Part shown: positions 28,701 to 36,472 of the stretch, one piece after another
Numbering within the stretch: position 1 is the stretch's first letter
Layout of the letters: each line of letters begins with the position of its first letter
DNA from: Flavicella sp964230805
GTDB lineage: Bacteria; Bacteroidota; Bacteroidia; Flavobacteriales; Flavobacteriaceae
Assembly: GCA_964230805.1 (NCBI GenBank)
Contig: CAXRIA010000012.1
Span: 1-49,475 of the forward strand
DNA length: 49,475 bases
Direction of reading: 5' to 3'
Notes under the pieces: model-generated
The model's database searches: none
Told to the model about the DNA's origin: nothing
The model's input: the letters and a program-made list of their open reading frames with translations, nothing else
Position numbers and translations under genes: made by a program

Positions 28701-30052
28701 AAGGTATATTCTGAATTCGTTAATTTTTTTGCATTTTCTAAAATGGTATAGTCGGTTCCCTGTACCATAGATGCCGGCAAAGCCGATTTGACAGAACCGA
28801 TACTACGAATCCGATCATCATTCAAAACAGAAGACAAATTGTTAGAGCTGTTATCTGGATGGTCAAAAACATTGGTGGCAACGACCTCTGCATTGGTGAT
28901 GTTTTTATTCGTAGCGTCGTAAACATCGACACCTGATTCGGCAAGATCGGTCAAAGCGACAATGTTTCGAACGTCTGTGGTATTGGTCGTTCTATTGGTG
29001 ACCCATACTTCAATATTGGTAATATTTACGCTGCTATTGATCAGGGGAAATTGCGCCAATGCTTTGTTGTAGTTGTTTCTAAAATATTGGGCGAGAAAAA
29101 AATGTTTGTTGGCTGTGTACTGGGAAGTTTGCAACTCAAATTCATTTAAAGAAGAGCCTCCTTGTGCTGTTACGGTTTTGGTTTGTGACCTCTGCTGAGA
29201 GAGAACGGAAGTAATGCTCGTCTTTCCAAATTGCAATTCTGTTTTCAAACCAAACAGACTTTGTGATCCAGATATGAGGCTGTTGCTTACATCCATTCCC
29301 ACATTTCCCAGTTCTATTTTCCGAACAATATCATCTTCTTCTTTGGATTCATGGGCTGTTAAAAATTCCAATTTCACCAAATTCTGAAAATCAAAGGTAG
29401 ACTGGGTGTCATAATTCGCTGTAACACGCAATCGCTCTCCTACTTTCGCCGAGATGCTCGCCGTCACTTGTTGATCAAAATCAAAAGAAAAATTACTTCT
29501 ATTTTCTTCGGAGAGTTGGGGATTTTCAATGTTTTGATACAAGGCTCCCAAACGCACGTTTAAAGATCCTTTGGTATTTACTTCAATTGTATTACCTCCA
29601 AAGATCGTTTTGAACAATTTGGAATTCACGTAATAGGTTGGGAGCAAATCTTTCTGGGCTTCTTTACTCCCCTTTTTCTTCGAATTTAGCGAAGATATTT
29701 TGTCTTGATAATAACGTGTTATTCCTTCTTTTAACTTGTATTCCTTGTACTCTGTGGTTGAATAAAACAGCGGTTTTTTGACAACGGTAGTCCCTATTTT
29801 TTCCACAACTACATATCGCTTGATATCTTGGTCAAAGACCACCTCTTTTACCGCAGGCAAATTTAAAAACAGGCTTCCATTGCTGTTCTTACGAAACTTA
29901 TAAGGCAAACTATCCCTAGGAATATCCTTTTTTGAGATTGTATCTGTTTTTTCAACAAACGAAGCGGGTACCTGTGAACTCAATTTATTTTGAAAAAAAA
30001 CAAACAAAAGCAACACGAAAATCCCCGTATATTTTGGTATTCTTTTTTTCAA
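22790..30052 (-). CDS. sprA: T9SS outer-membrane translocon SprA (Sov)
   Basis: At 2420 residues this matches SprA/Sov, the very large single-chain beta-barrel that forms the protein-conducting channel of the type IX secretion system. It is needed for gliding and for export of sorting-domain cargo. A signal peptide (about residues 1-27, LLLFVFFQNKLSSQ) is followed by alternating beta-strands through the whole length. The protein ends in an aromatic-poor barrel strand, NTGISITYNIGN. There is no internal stop or frame change. The start is 6 bases after ruvA, giving an operon maeB-ruvA-sprA. Likely partners in this window are the plug-like protein (12.1 kb) and the sorting-domain cargo at 7.6-10.2 kb. 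Confidence 0.95.
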   Translation of the reverse strand: MKKRIPKYTGIFVLLLFVFFQNKLSSQVPASFVEKTDTISKKDIPRDSLPYKFRKNSNGSLFLNLPAVKEVVFDQDIKRYVVVEKIGTTVVKKPLFYSTTEYKEYKLKEGITRYYQDKISSLNSKKKGSKEAQKDLLPTYYVNSKLFKTIFGGNTIEVNTKGSLNVRLGALYQNIENPQLSEENRSNFSFDFDQQVTASISAKVGERLRVTANYDTQSTFDFQNLVKLEFLTAHESKEEDDIVRKIELGNVGMDVSNSLISGSQSLFGLKTELQFGKTSITSVLSQQRSQTKTVTAQGGSSLNEFELQTSQYTANKHFFLAQYFRNNYNKALAQFPLINSSVNITNIEVWVTNRTTNTTDVRNIVALTDLAESGVDVYDATNKNITNAEVVATNVFDHPDNSSNNLSSVLNDDRIRSIGSVKSALPASMVQGTDYTILENAKKLTNSEYTFHPQLGMLSLNRPLVDGDVLAVAFQYTYSGKEGVFKVGELSTDGKLSSENIVVKLLRSELIQPTKRIWDLMMKNVYSLGAYQMEREGFRLDLLYKDDRTGVAVNTLQNAKSVYQQGGENIKVAERSILNLVKLDSLDQNNFAKPKGDGYFDYVEGITVNSRDGSIIFPTVEPFGRDLKAKLIDASDANFLFEELYTNTQTNARTSFQTKDKYLLKGYYKSDASNGISLGAFNVPKGSVKVTSNGILLTEGVDYVVDYLGGRVQIINPAIEASGAPVQVSLENNTLFNQQTKRFVGIDVTHKFSDKFQMTGTYLNVNERPLTQKVAFGADPINNSMFGVTLNYDTEVPFFTKLVNKLPFQDTDAVSNLSVRSDFAYLKPGTPSGIDLKGEATTYIDDFEGAQIPINLMDFNAWKLASKPLNFVNEENQFIDFGDETVYADPNDEGLLESGKKRAKLAWYTIDQLFYGGSLKPSNINNEELSRAEVSRVAYEELFPQTNLDITQSNTLRTFDLAYYPQERGSYNYATDSELAAATENHWGGITRALSATDFERANVEYIQFWLQDPYEGYSINNEEAIGADGVSPNNEGMLYFNLGNISEDVLRDGSKMFENGLPKASDETIPEQTAWGNQPVTRSFLYTFTESDADRKIQDIGLDGLNDDAEKIKFPNLSQKEDPSSDNYRFFRGTEYDNENASILKRYKDYNNTEGNSPTAGLSEESFPTSATTIPDAEDVNKDQTMNTIDAYYQYKVSLKQSDLVVGKGHVVDMKEVSRATPDGKTLQTRWYQFRIPIVSGTPINGIVGFNSIRFMRMFVTNYTKPVVLRFGQLQLVRGDWRRYIQNVHDGIQVANDNLDETALKNFTSGVVNFEENENRVPIPYVLPPGIVREQLQASTYIQFQNEQSLSVRVDDLQKEEARAVFKNTITDLRMYKRMKMFVHAEGRGSTNLQDDKMMAIVRIGADLNENFYQIEIPLKATRFGASTPEEIWPEANNLDVDLERLGKLKLERYQVFGASGANSIYPAPVEGEEPAYRVRVKGNPNLANIKTIMLGVKNISDSPQSAEVWFNELRVADFDNQGGWAAVMSANANFADLADVALTGRMQTIGFGNVEQRVNERSQEEIKQYGVSTNINVGKLMPTQWGVNIPLSYSISEEFKSPKYDPQFQDVLFEQAKEINKNSQGAQDYTKRKSINFINVRKERVGKLKKAPMPYDIENFSVSYSYNEEFHKDYNIQKHLVQDVRASANYAYTIVSKPIEPFRKVPLFQKSKYFQMIKDFNFYLLPKNIGVNTNITRNYNEQLSRNLVPGLSQLPTLRQRNFLFDWDYTIGYDVSKSLQLNFRAANKHIYDSFETDDTIEDDEITLFSNFFNMGRVNNYSQKLDATYKLPIDKLPYFSFVNADYSYAANFNWQAGPRSRDANGAVTTLVGNNIQNANTHTLSTNLNMTQFYRDIGLKKLFSPKTNKTKKNPKDKKFAQARPKIRRNSKKKKSVQQKIADASYGLLTSLKSVKIAYSENNGTQLEGYKPEVGFLGRQNYGGGLAPTFGFVFGDQADIRNRALQNNWLVNREVNKVDAQGNALEDEVYYNKNYVQTHYNKLDVNISIKPIKDLDISVVANRIRTKNISEQLDPVVNGNGTFDTTDDYNEFGPSQLLEVGNFSMSYNMIQTAFDGNGDATFAKFLENIPQIQNRLRSNLAAKSNQELATIDGYNGFGQDVLLPAFAAAYAGGDAKTEGLKPFKSIPLPNWRLTYKGFMKMKWFKNNFSNFIISHGYTSSYTLGNYSNNIQYKENAFGIPNKDSNDNYFSKNVISNLTLNDGFSPLIKVDFRLKNSMSFRGEIKKDRTLSLNFNNYTLSDVRGTEYIFGLGYRLKNLKIRTRLGGRRKTMKGDLNMKADISYRQNISVIRTMGIVENEITATNQITGGQDVFSLKLSADYNLNKNLIATFYYDQAASKFAISTSFPRQSINTGISITYNIGN

Positions 30053-30058
30053 ATGCGT

Positions 30059-30640
30059 TTAGAAACTTTTCAATGCTTTTTTAATCAATATCTCCACGGA
30101 CAAATCGGGTTCTGCTTTTAAAATTTTATCCAGTACTTTTTCAGATATTTTACGAGCAAAACCTAAGACCTCTAATGCAGATAACGCTTCCTCTTTGCAT
30201 GTATTGTGTGATAAGGGTGGCAATTCCTCCAATTCATAGGTTTTTAAGATTTTGTCTTTTAAGTCTAAAATCAACCTTTGTGCTGTTTTAGCCCCTATTC
30301 CTTTCACGGACTGGATAAGTGCCACATTCCCAGAAGCAATGGCTTGTTGTATTTCTTCTGAGGTCATTGAAGACAGCATTGTTCGTGCGATACTTGGCCC
30401 AACACCGGAAACTGAGATTAATAATCGAAAAATTTCTCTTTCTACTTTGGTTACAAAGCCGTAAAGCGTATGTGCATCTTCTTTTATCGATAAATGGGTA
30501 AAAATTGTCAATAATTCATCGGTTGGCAATTGCTCATAGGTGTGCAATGAAATGTGCAATAAATAGCCTACTCCGTTGCAATCTACTACGACATGCGTCG
30601 GATTTTTTTCTACCAACCTCCCTCTTAATTGTGTAATCAT
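30059..30640 (-). CDS. ruvA: Holliday junction branch migration protein RuvA
   Basis: RuvA binds four-way junctions and loads the RuvB motor. The N-terminal OB fold starts MITQLRGRLVEKNPTHVVVD. The helix-hairpin-helix region reads LLISVSGVGPSIARTMLS and LIQSVKGIGAKTAQRLILDL. The C-terminal helical domain ends KKALKSF. Length is 193 residues. Its ATG overlaps the maeB stop as ATGA, and it is 6 bases before sprA. ruvB and ruvC are not here. Confidence 0.96.
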   Translation of the reverse strand: MITQLRGRLVEKNPTHVVVDCNGVGYLLHISLHTYEQLPTDELLTIFTHLSIKEDAHTLYGFVTKVEREIFRLLISVSGVGPSIARTMLSSMTSEEIQQAIASGNVALIQSVKGIGAKTAQRLILDLKDKILKTYELEELPPLSHNTCKEEALSALEVLGFARKISEKVLDKILKAEPDLSVEILIKKALKSF

Positions 30641-32919
30641 TTTTTATTCTTTCTAGATTTATTTTGTGCATCAACGACAGCAACAGCAGCCATATTTACG
30701 ATTTCATCGACGCTTGCTCCTAACTGCATCACATGTGCTGGTTTTTTCAATCCTATAACAATCGGGCCAATCGATTCTGTTCCGTTGAGTTCTTTCATCA
30801 TTTTGTACGTAATATTTGCAGCATCTAAATTCGGAAAAATCAAGACATTTGGTTTTTTCCCCGACAATTCAGAAAATGGAAACTTGTCCTCCATCATTTC
30901 TGAATTTAGTGCAAAATCAATTTGTACAGGACCGTCTACAATCAAATCGGGACAGGAGTCGTGAATGATTTTTACGGCCTCTCCTACTTTTCTAGATTTT
31001 TCTGAATTGGACGCACCAAAGTTCGAAAAAGACAACATGGCCACTACGGGAGGCACACCAAACATTTTAGCCACCTGTGCAGTCATCTCTGTAATTTTTG
31101 CCAATTGCTCCGGTGTTGGGTCTATATTAATGGTCGTATCCGCCAAGAACATGGGCCCTCTTTTGGTAAGCATCAAATTTGTGGCAGAAACTCTCGAGAC
31201 ACCATTTTCCATTCCAATGGTTTCAAACAAAGGTTTGATACTACTCGCATAGTTCCTAGAATACCCTGTAATCATGGCATCCGTATCGTTTTCATTTAGC
31301 ATCATCGCTGCAAAATAATTGCGCTCACGCATCAATTTCTGCGCTTCCACGAGCGTAATTCCTTTTCGTTGCTTCGATTTCCAATAAATCGATGCGTATG
31401 CAAATCTTTTGGAACGAATTTGATCCACTTTCGGATCTATAATTTCTACCTCGGCGTCAAAACCAATCTCTTCTTTCAGCGATCTGATGATTTCTTCATT
31501 TCCGAGTAAAATAGGCGTGGCAATTCCTTCATCGTACACGATTTGAGCCGCTTTGATGACATTCAATTTGTCTGCCTCGTTGAAAACAACCCTCTTGGGA
31601 TCTGATTTTGCTCTGTCGTGCAACATTCGAACAACTTTGCTTCCTGTTCCCAAACGCTCCATTAGAACATGCTTGTAGGCTTCCCAGTCTTCAATGGGAC
31701 TTTTTGCAATTCCTGAATCCATAGCTGCTTTTGCAATGGCAGGTGGAATCTCATAAATCAATCGAGGATCAAAAGGTTTGGGAATGATGTAATTTTTTCC
31801 AAAGGTTAAATTCGAGGTTCCATAGGCTAAATTTACTTGTTCGGGAACTGACTTTTTTGCCAAGTCTGCCAAAGCGTATACCGCTGCGAGTTTCATTTCC
31901 TCATTAATACCTGTGGCTCTTACATCCAAAGCCCCCCTAAAAATAAAAGGAAAGCCCAATACATTATTTACTTGATTGGGATGATCGGAACGTCCCGTTG
32001 CCATCAAAATATCTTCTCTCGTCTTGACTGCCAAATCATAGGCGATTTCTGGTGACGGATTTGCCATGGCAAAAACAATGGGATCTTTGGCCATGGACAA
32101 AAGCATAGCAGGGGTCACCACATCGGCAATAGAAAGCCCAATAAAGACATCGGCATTTTTCATAGCGTCACTCAAAGAGTACAAATCTTTATCGGTCGCA
32201 AACTCCGCTTTTTGGGCGGATAAGTTTTCAATATCTTTTCGGATCACTCCCTTGCTGTCACACATGACAATGTTTTCTCTCTTGGCACCCAACGCCAAAT
32301 ACAAACGGGTGCAAGAAATTGCCGCTGCTCCGGCACCATTGACCACGATTTGTAGGTCCTCCATATTTTTTTGAACAATTTCTACGGCATTTTTCAGGGC
32401 TGCCGCTGAAATAATTGCGGTTCCGTGTTGGTCATCGTGCATCACAGGAATGTCCAATTCCTCTTTCAGTCGTCGTTCTATTTCGAAAGCTTCTGGCGCT
32501 TTGATATCCTCTAAATTGATTCCTCCAAAGGTGGGAGAGATGGCTTTGACTATTTCCACAAATGTATCGACATCGGTGACATCCAATTCAATATCGAAGA
32601 CATCGATGTCTGCAAAAATTTTAAACAACAATCCTTTTCCCTCCATGACAGGCTTTCCTGCCAACGGACCAATATCGCCCAATCCCAATACGGCAGTACC
32701 GTTGGAAATGACCGCCACCAAGTTTCCTTTGGATGTATATCGATACGCATTTTCTGGATCTTTTTCTATTTCCAAACAGGGCTCTGCAACACCTGGCGAA
32801 TAAGCCAATGACAAATCTCGCTGACTTGCATATTTTTTAGTGGGTACTACCTTAATTTTTCCTGGAGTAGGTTTGGCATGATACAAAAGTGCCTCTTTTC
32901 TTTTATTAGATGTTGACAT
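30637..32919 (-). CDS. maeB: NADP-dependent malic enzyme with phosphotransacetylase-like domain
   Basis: This 760-residue protein has a malic enzyme part (about residues 1-420) that decarboxylates malate to pyruvate with NADP. It shows LAYSPGVAEPCLEI, HDDQHGTAII and VVNGAGAAAISC. The second half (about 430-760) resembles phosphate acetyltransferase (KMFGVPPVVAMLSFSNFG) and is usually regulatory, sensing acetyl-CoA, rather than catalytic. It is the first gene of the maeB-ruvA-sprA unit. Together with ppc at 43-46 kb it gives both directions of C3-C4 exchange. Confidence 0.95.
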   Translation of the reverse strand: MSTSNKRKEALLYHAKPTPGKIKVVPTKKYASQRDLSLAYSPGVAEPCLEIEKDPENAYRYTSKGNLVAVISNGTAVLGLGDIGPLAGKPVMEGKGLLFKIFADIDVFDIELDVTDVDTFVEIVKAISPTFGGINLEDIKAPEAFEIERRLKEELDIPVMHDDQHGTAIISAAALKNAVEIVQKNMEDLQIVVNGAGAAAISCTRLYLALGAKRENIVMCDSKGVIRKDIENLSAQKAEFATDKDLYSLSDAMKNADVFIGLSIADVVTPAMLLSMAKDPIVFAMANPSPEIAYDLAVKTREDILMATGRSDHPNQVNNVLGFPFIFRGALDVRATGINEEMKLAAVYALADLAKKSVPEQVNLAYGTSNLTFGKNYIIPKPFDPRLIYEIPPAIAKAAMDSGIAKSPIEDWEAYKHVLMERLGTGSKVVRMLHDRAKSDPKRVVFNEADKLNVIKAAQIVYDEGIATPILLGNEEIIRSLKEEIGFDAEVEIIDPKVDQIRSKRFAYASIYWKSKQRKGITLVEAQKLMRERNYFAAMMLNENDTDAMITGYSRNYASSIKPLFETIGMENGVSRVSATNLMLTKRGPMFLADTTINIDPTPEQLAKITEMTAQVAKMFGVPPVVAMLSFSNFGASNSEKSRKVGEAVKIIHDSCPDLIVDGPVQIDFALNSEMMEDKFPFSELSGKKPNVLIFPNLDAANITYKMMKELNGTESIGPIVIGLKKPAHVMQLGASVDEIVNMAAVAVVDAQNKSRKNKK

Positions 32920-32945
32920 AGAAATTTCATTGGACGTAACACTGA

Positions 32946-32953
32946 CAAATATA
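32946..32953 (-). promoter_or_regulatory. maeB-ruvA-sprA promoter (-7 box)
   Basis: TATATTTG on the minus strand lies 26 bases before the maeB ATG. The expected -33 TTG is not obvious, so only the -7 box is supported. It would drive the unit that includes sprA. Confidence 0.45.
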
Positions 32954-33012
32954 ACCTATTTCCCATAGATTATTTTAGAAATATATGAGGAAGAACCTGG
33001 GCTCTAAAACTC

Positions 33013-33936
33013 TTATTTTAAGAACTGAATATTTCTTTTCAATCCAGAAAATTTTGTCCGCTTTACGGCAGACTTTTGAAATACTTTGCCAAAGACATCT
33101 TCGGTCACTTCTTCCCAATCTCTTTTCGTCATTTGCAACAAATCGGGATGGGGTTGAAACAAAGGTTCGGCATGAGGTTTTGAAAAACGATTCCATGGAC
33201 ATACATCTTGACACAAGTCACAACCAAACATCCAGTCTTCAAATTTTCCTTTTTCCGAACGAGGCAATTCATTTTTCAATTCAATCGTGTAATAAGAAAT
33301 ACATTTACTACCGTCAACAGTATTGTTCGGAAGAATGGCGTCTGTAGGACAAACATCAATGCATTGGGTACAAGTGCCGCAATGATCTGTGGTAAAAGGC
33401 ACATCATACGCGAGCGCTACATCCACCACAAGTTCTGCTAAAAAGAAAAAAGATCCGTGTTGTTTTTGGATCAACAACGAATTTTTTCCCCGCCATCCCA
33501 AACCTGATTTTTCTGCCCACGTTCGCTCCAACAAAGGTGCTGAATCGGTAAAAGCCCGACCACCTACTTCACCAATCTCCTCTTGTATGGCCAGCATTAA
33601 TTTTTTAAGCTTGGCTTTGACTACGTGGTGGTAATCTTGTCCATAAGCGTATTTGGCTATTTTGTAGGTGTTGTTTTCTTGTGTTTTCTCAGGAAAATAG
33701 TTGTAGGTCAGCGAAATGATAGATTTTGCTCCTTCAACCAACAATCTTGGATCCAGACGCTTGTCAAAGTTATTTTCAAGGTATTGCATTTCTCCTTGAT
33801 AACCACGCTTCAACCACCTTTCTAGTTTCGGTGCTTCGTCTTCTAAAAACCCTGCTTTGGATACGCCTATACTCGTAAATCCCATAGATAGGGCTTTTTC
33901 TTTAATAAATCGGGTATGTTTTTCGGCGTTCTTCAA
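33013..33936 (-). CDS. queG: Epoxyqueuosine reductase
   Basis: QueG reduces epoxyqueuosine to queuosine in tRNA, using cobalamin and two [4Fe-4S] clusters. Both clusters are present (CGTCTQCIDVCP, and CDLCQDVCPWN with a further upstream cysteine). So are the catalytic-region motif FTDSAPLLERTWAEKSGLGW and GKNSLLI. The frame extends to 33996, but the family begins close to the sequence KNAEKHTRFIKEKAL. No ATG exists there, so the TTG at 33936 is chosen; this start is uncertain. A TATTTTTG box (33944-33951) sits directly upstream, which would leave almost no leader. Confidence 0.9.
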   Translation of the reverse strand: MKNAEKHTRFIKEKALSMGFTSIGVSKAGFLEDEAPKLERWLKRGYQGEMQYLENNFDKRLDPRLLVEGAKSIISLTYNYFPEKTQENNTYKIAKYAYGQDYHHVVKAKLKKLMLAIQEEIGEVGGRAFTDSAPLLERTWAEKSGLGWRGKNSLLIQKQHGSFFFLAELVVDVALAYDVPFTTDHCGTCTQCIDVCPTDAILPNNTVDGSKCISYYTIELKNELPRSEKGKFEDWMFGCDLCQDVCPWNRFSKPHAEPLFQPHPDLLQMTKRDWEEVTEDVFGKVFQKSAVKRTKFSGLKRNIQFLK

Positions 33937-34049
33937 AGTGGTACAAAAATAACCATTTCCATGAGAATTTAAATTGTCACCTAGCAAGGTTGCCAACCTA
34001 CTTTTGCTTAAAAAAACTTGATTGCATTATTTGTGTGAGATCGTTTTAA

Positions 34050-34143
34050 AAATAAATTCCCATTTTGTTGAAAACAAAAAATTCGGATGAATGTTCATCA
34101 GGATTGTGAGTGTTGTGGGCAATGAGGGATTGCAGATCCCCGA
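34050..34143 (-). repeat. Degenerate direct copy of the tRNA-Val 3' end and terminator
   Basis: Bases 34050-34143 repeat 34213-34304 with a few changes and small indels. The copy holds about the last 27 bases of the tRNA (T-arm region altered, acceptor end intact). It also holds the flanking sequence and the terminator hairpin, whose left arm now has two mismatches. No 5' part of a tRNA is present, so it is a remnant, not a gene. Confidence 0.85.
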
Positions 34144-34212
34144 TTGAAACCAAAAATGCAAATACAATCCGATGCACTCCGTGCACGTGTTTTTTATTTT
34201 CAACATAAACTG

Positions 34213-34304
34213 AAATAAATCCCACTTTGTTGAAAACAAAAAATCCTGATGAATGTTCATCAGGATTGTGAGTGTTGTGGGCAATGAGGGATTCGAACCC
34301 CCGA
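34213..34304 (-). repeat. Intact copy of the repeat (tRNA-Val 3' end plus terminator)
   Basis: This is the parent copy of the direct repeat at 34050-34143. It covers the T-arm and acceptor 3' strand of tRNA-Val, the spacer and the perfect terminator hairpin. The copies start 163 bases apart. Confidence 0.85.
34236..34266 (-). terminator. tRNA-Val terminator
   Basis: Perfect arms of up to 11 bases (34243-34253 and 34256-34266) form a hairpin of at least 9 bp with a small loop. On the minus strand it is followed by a T run. It ends the tRNA-Val transcript about 12 bases past the acceptor end. Confidence 0.85.
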
Positions 34305-34352
34305 CCCCCTCGGTGTAAACGAGGTGCTCTGAACCAACTGAGCTAATTGCCC
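34278..34352 (-). tRNA. tRNA-Val (anticodon UAC)
   Basis: On the minus strand the acceptor stem GGGCAAT pairs with ATTGCCC and has discriminator A. The D-loop region (AGCTCAGTTGGT) and T-arm (GGGGGTTCGAATCCC) are canonical. The anticodon stem CCTCG/CGAGG holds the loop TTTACAC, giving anticodon UAC for GUA and related valine codons. CCA is not encoded. It has a consensus promoter and its own terminator. Confidence 0.95.
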
Positions 34353-34361
34353 GTAGCGGTT

Positions 34362-34392
34362 GCAAATATAAGACAGATATTTAAATTGACAA
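34362..34392 (-). promoter_or_regulatory. tRNA-Val promoter
   Basis: TTG (34390-34392), a 19-base spacer and TATATTTGC (34362-34370) on the minus strand are a textbook Bacteroidota promoter. It is placed so that transcription begins a few bases before the tRNA 5' end. Confidence 0.8.
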
Positions 34393-34407
34393 CTATTTTT
34401 TATTTTT

Positions 34408-35628
34408 TTATTCTAAAATTTCTGCCACTACAAAAGTGCTTCCTCCCACGTAAATAAAATCGTCTTTTGAGGCTTTTCGTTTGGCTTCTTTAAAGGCGTC
34501 TTTTACAGTTGAAAATCCCTCTCCTTGCAAACCCATTTTTTGTGCTTCTTTTTCTAAAACTTCGACCGCCAGTGCTCTTCCCAAATTGGGAGCACAAAAA
34601 TAATACGTGGCTTCTTCTGGGAATAATGACAGGATCTTTTTAAAATCTTTGTCATTTACCATTCCCAAAACGATGTGTAATTTTTTATACGGTTCCGCTT
34701 CAACCTGTTCTAAGGTATACCCCAAACCTTCTTTATTGTGTGCGGTGTCGCAGACAATCTTTGGACTCGTTCCGAGCTGCTGCCATCGCCCCAACAGACC
34801 TGTGTTTTGAACCACTTTTGACAAACCTTCTCTCAATGATTCCTCAGCGATTGCAAACTTGTTTTTTCGCAGAACTTCAACCATGGTCTCCACAGTTTTA
34901 CTATTGTGAACTTGATAACTTCCTTTCAAGTCACTCGGGTAACGGACACTCTTTTTTTCGGAAGCCAAAGAGAGCGGGGCTTTTTTTTCTTCCGCTATTT
35001 TTTGAAAGACAGGAAATGTTTTCTCGTGGTACTCTCCAATAACTACGGGAATATTTTCTTTGATAATCCCTCCTTTTTCGGCAGCAATCTCCTCCAACGT
35101 TGTTCCTAAAAATTGTGTGTGATCTAGCCCTATGTTTGTAATTGCAGAAAGTATGGGCGTTACAATATTTGTAGAATCCAATCTTCCTCCCAATCCCACT
35201 TCAATTACGGCAATGTCTACTTTTTCGTCACTAAAATATTGAAAGGCCAAACCAACTGTCATTTCAAAGAAAGACAAGGAATTTTCCTCAAAAAAAAGCT
35301 TGTACGCTTCCACAAAGTCAACAACGTATTTTTTTGAAATATTTTGACCATTTATTTTAATGCGTTCTCGAAAATCTTTCAAATGGGGAGATGTATACAA
35401 GCCAACTTTCAAACCTTCTTCTTGCAAAACAGAGGCCAACATATGACTGGTAGATCCTTTGCCATTGGTTCCTGCGACATGAATGCTTTGAAATTTTTTT
35501 TCAGGATTGCCTAATTTTTTTGCGAGTTTCAAAGTGTTTGACAAATCCTTTTTATAGGCTGCTTTTCCTTCTCTTTGATACATGGGCAATTGAACAAAAA
35601 GCCAATCCAACGTTTCTTGATATGTCAT
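34408..35628 (-). CDS. folC: Folylpolyglutamate / dihydrofolate synthase
   Basis: This Mur-ligase-type enzyme adds glutamate to dihydropteroate and folates. The ATP loop GTNGKGS is at residues 53-59. IEVGLGGRLDSTNIV and CDTAHNKEGLGYTLEQV are the next conserved blocks. Length is 406 residues. It lies 57 bases after the TonB-like gene and may be the last gene of the exbB-exbD-tonB-like transcript. pabB in the same window acts earlier in the folate pathway. Confidence 0.95.
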   Translation of the reverse strand: MTYQETLDWLFVQLPMYQREGKAAYKKDLSNTLKLAKKLGNPEKKFQSIHVAGTNGKGSTSHMLASVLQEEGLKVGLYTSPHLKDFRERIKINGQNISKKYVVDFVEAYKLFFEENSLSFFEMTVGLAFQYFSDEKVDIAVIEVGLGGRLDSTNIVTPILSAITNIGLDHTQFLGTTLEEIAAEKGGIIKENIPVVIGEYHEKTFPVFQKIAEEKKAPLSLASEKKSVRYPSDLKGSYQVHNSKTVETMVEVLRKNKFAIAEESLREGLSKVVQNTGLLGRWQQLGTSPKIVCDTAHNKEGLGYTLEQVEAEPYKKLHIVLGMVNDKDFKKILSLFPEEATYYFCAPNLGRALAVEVLEKEAQKMGLQGEGFSTVKDAFKEAKRKASKDDFIYVGGSTFVVAEILE

Positions 35629-35685
35629 TTCAATTTTATTGTTTTTAGATCGAGCCCCCGAAGGAAATACATCATTTCAAAAAAG

Positions 35686-36459
35686 TTACTTGGATAATGA
35701 AAATTTGTAAATAATCACCCCCACTTGTTTTACAGGTGCCTTGGGGTCTGTGTTCCATTTTGTTTTCAAGGCAGCCTGCTCGGCTGGCTCTAACAAGCAG
35801 GGCGCCGTATTTGTTGTTCCTTTGACTCCCGGTACGGCCCTCACAACATCTCCTGTTTTATTCACTTCAATTTGTACCACCACAATTCCCTCCTCATTGC
35901 AATTGGGCTTGATAATTGGTTTTGTCAATGCTTTTCTTCCTGAAAGATTGTAATTTTCATCTCCGTCGGAACCGTCATCACCGTAGTATTTTGACGTCTC
36001 CGAGGTACCGCTCGCTTTGCCTTTCTGTCCCGCTTTTTCATTCTCTTGCACTTTTTGTGAACCCTCTTGGATAGATGAATCTCCTTTCATCAAATTTTCC
36101 AGTGCTTTTTGTATCTCTTTGGCGGGTTTGGGCGTGTTTGAGGAATTCTTTGCCAGCACAGGCGCCTCTTTGTCCTCCGAGGCGACAAGCTTTTCATCGC
36201 GAATCGGCTCGGATGCTTTTGGAAGGGTTTTATTTTCAACAGAAGATGACGTTTCTTTTGAGTTGAAAGCCTTTTTTTTGTCTGCCACAGAAAAGTCACT
36301 GACTGCCTCGGCAGTTCCAAAACGAATGGCCACACCATATTCTTCCGGAGGATCTTGATATTTCATCCCAAAAGCATACATCAAAAACAATAGCATTCCC
36401 ATGACAATTATTGTTGCCAAGAGTGATTTTCGTTCGTGTATGGTGGTAAGGTATTTCAT
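35686..36459 (-). CDS. TonB-like energy transducer (ExbB/ExbD-linked)
   Basis: This 257-residue protein has one N-terminal membrane helix (about residues 13-31). A long charged, Lys/Ser/Glu-rich periplasmic linker follows. The C-terminal domain reads KPNCNEEGIVVVQIEVNKTGDVV and ends QVGVIIYKFSLSK. The C-terminal pattern fits TonB/TolA-type transducers, but the linker lacks the proline run of the tonB at 21 kb. It is 13 bases after exbD, so it is the dedicated partner of this ExbB/ExbD pair. Whether it serves TonB-type transport or a Tol-like envelope role cannot be told from sequence. Confidence 0.85.
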   Translation of the reverse strand: MKYLTTIHERKSLLATIIVMGMLLFLMYAFGMKYQDPPEEYGVAIRFGTAEAVSDFSVADKKKAFNSKETSSSVENKTLPKASEPIRDEKLVASEDKEAPVLAKNSSNTPKPAKEIQKALENLMKGDSSIQEGSQKVQENEKAGQKGKASGTSETSKYYGDDGSDGDENYNLSGRKALTKPIIKPNCNEEGIVVVQIEVNKTGDVVRAVPGVKGTTNTAPCLLEPAEQAALKTKWNTDPKAPVKQVGVIIYKFSLSK

Positions 36460-36472
36460 CGGGTTGCAAGCC

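Noticed and set aside
34178..34190. Short palindromes near TGCACTCCGTGCA between the tRNA repeat copies
   Set aside because: Too short and isolated to call a CRISPR repeat or a recombination site; no periodic array is present.
34027..34365. 112-residue frame across the tRNA-Val region with a repeated LPTTLTILMNIH segment
   Set aside because: It is the translation of the tRNA gene, its terminator and their duplicated remnant; the protein repeat only reflects the DNA repeat.
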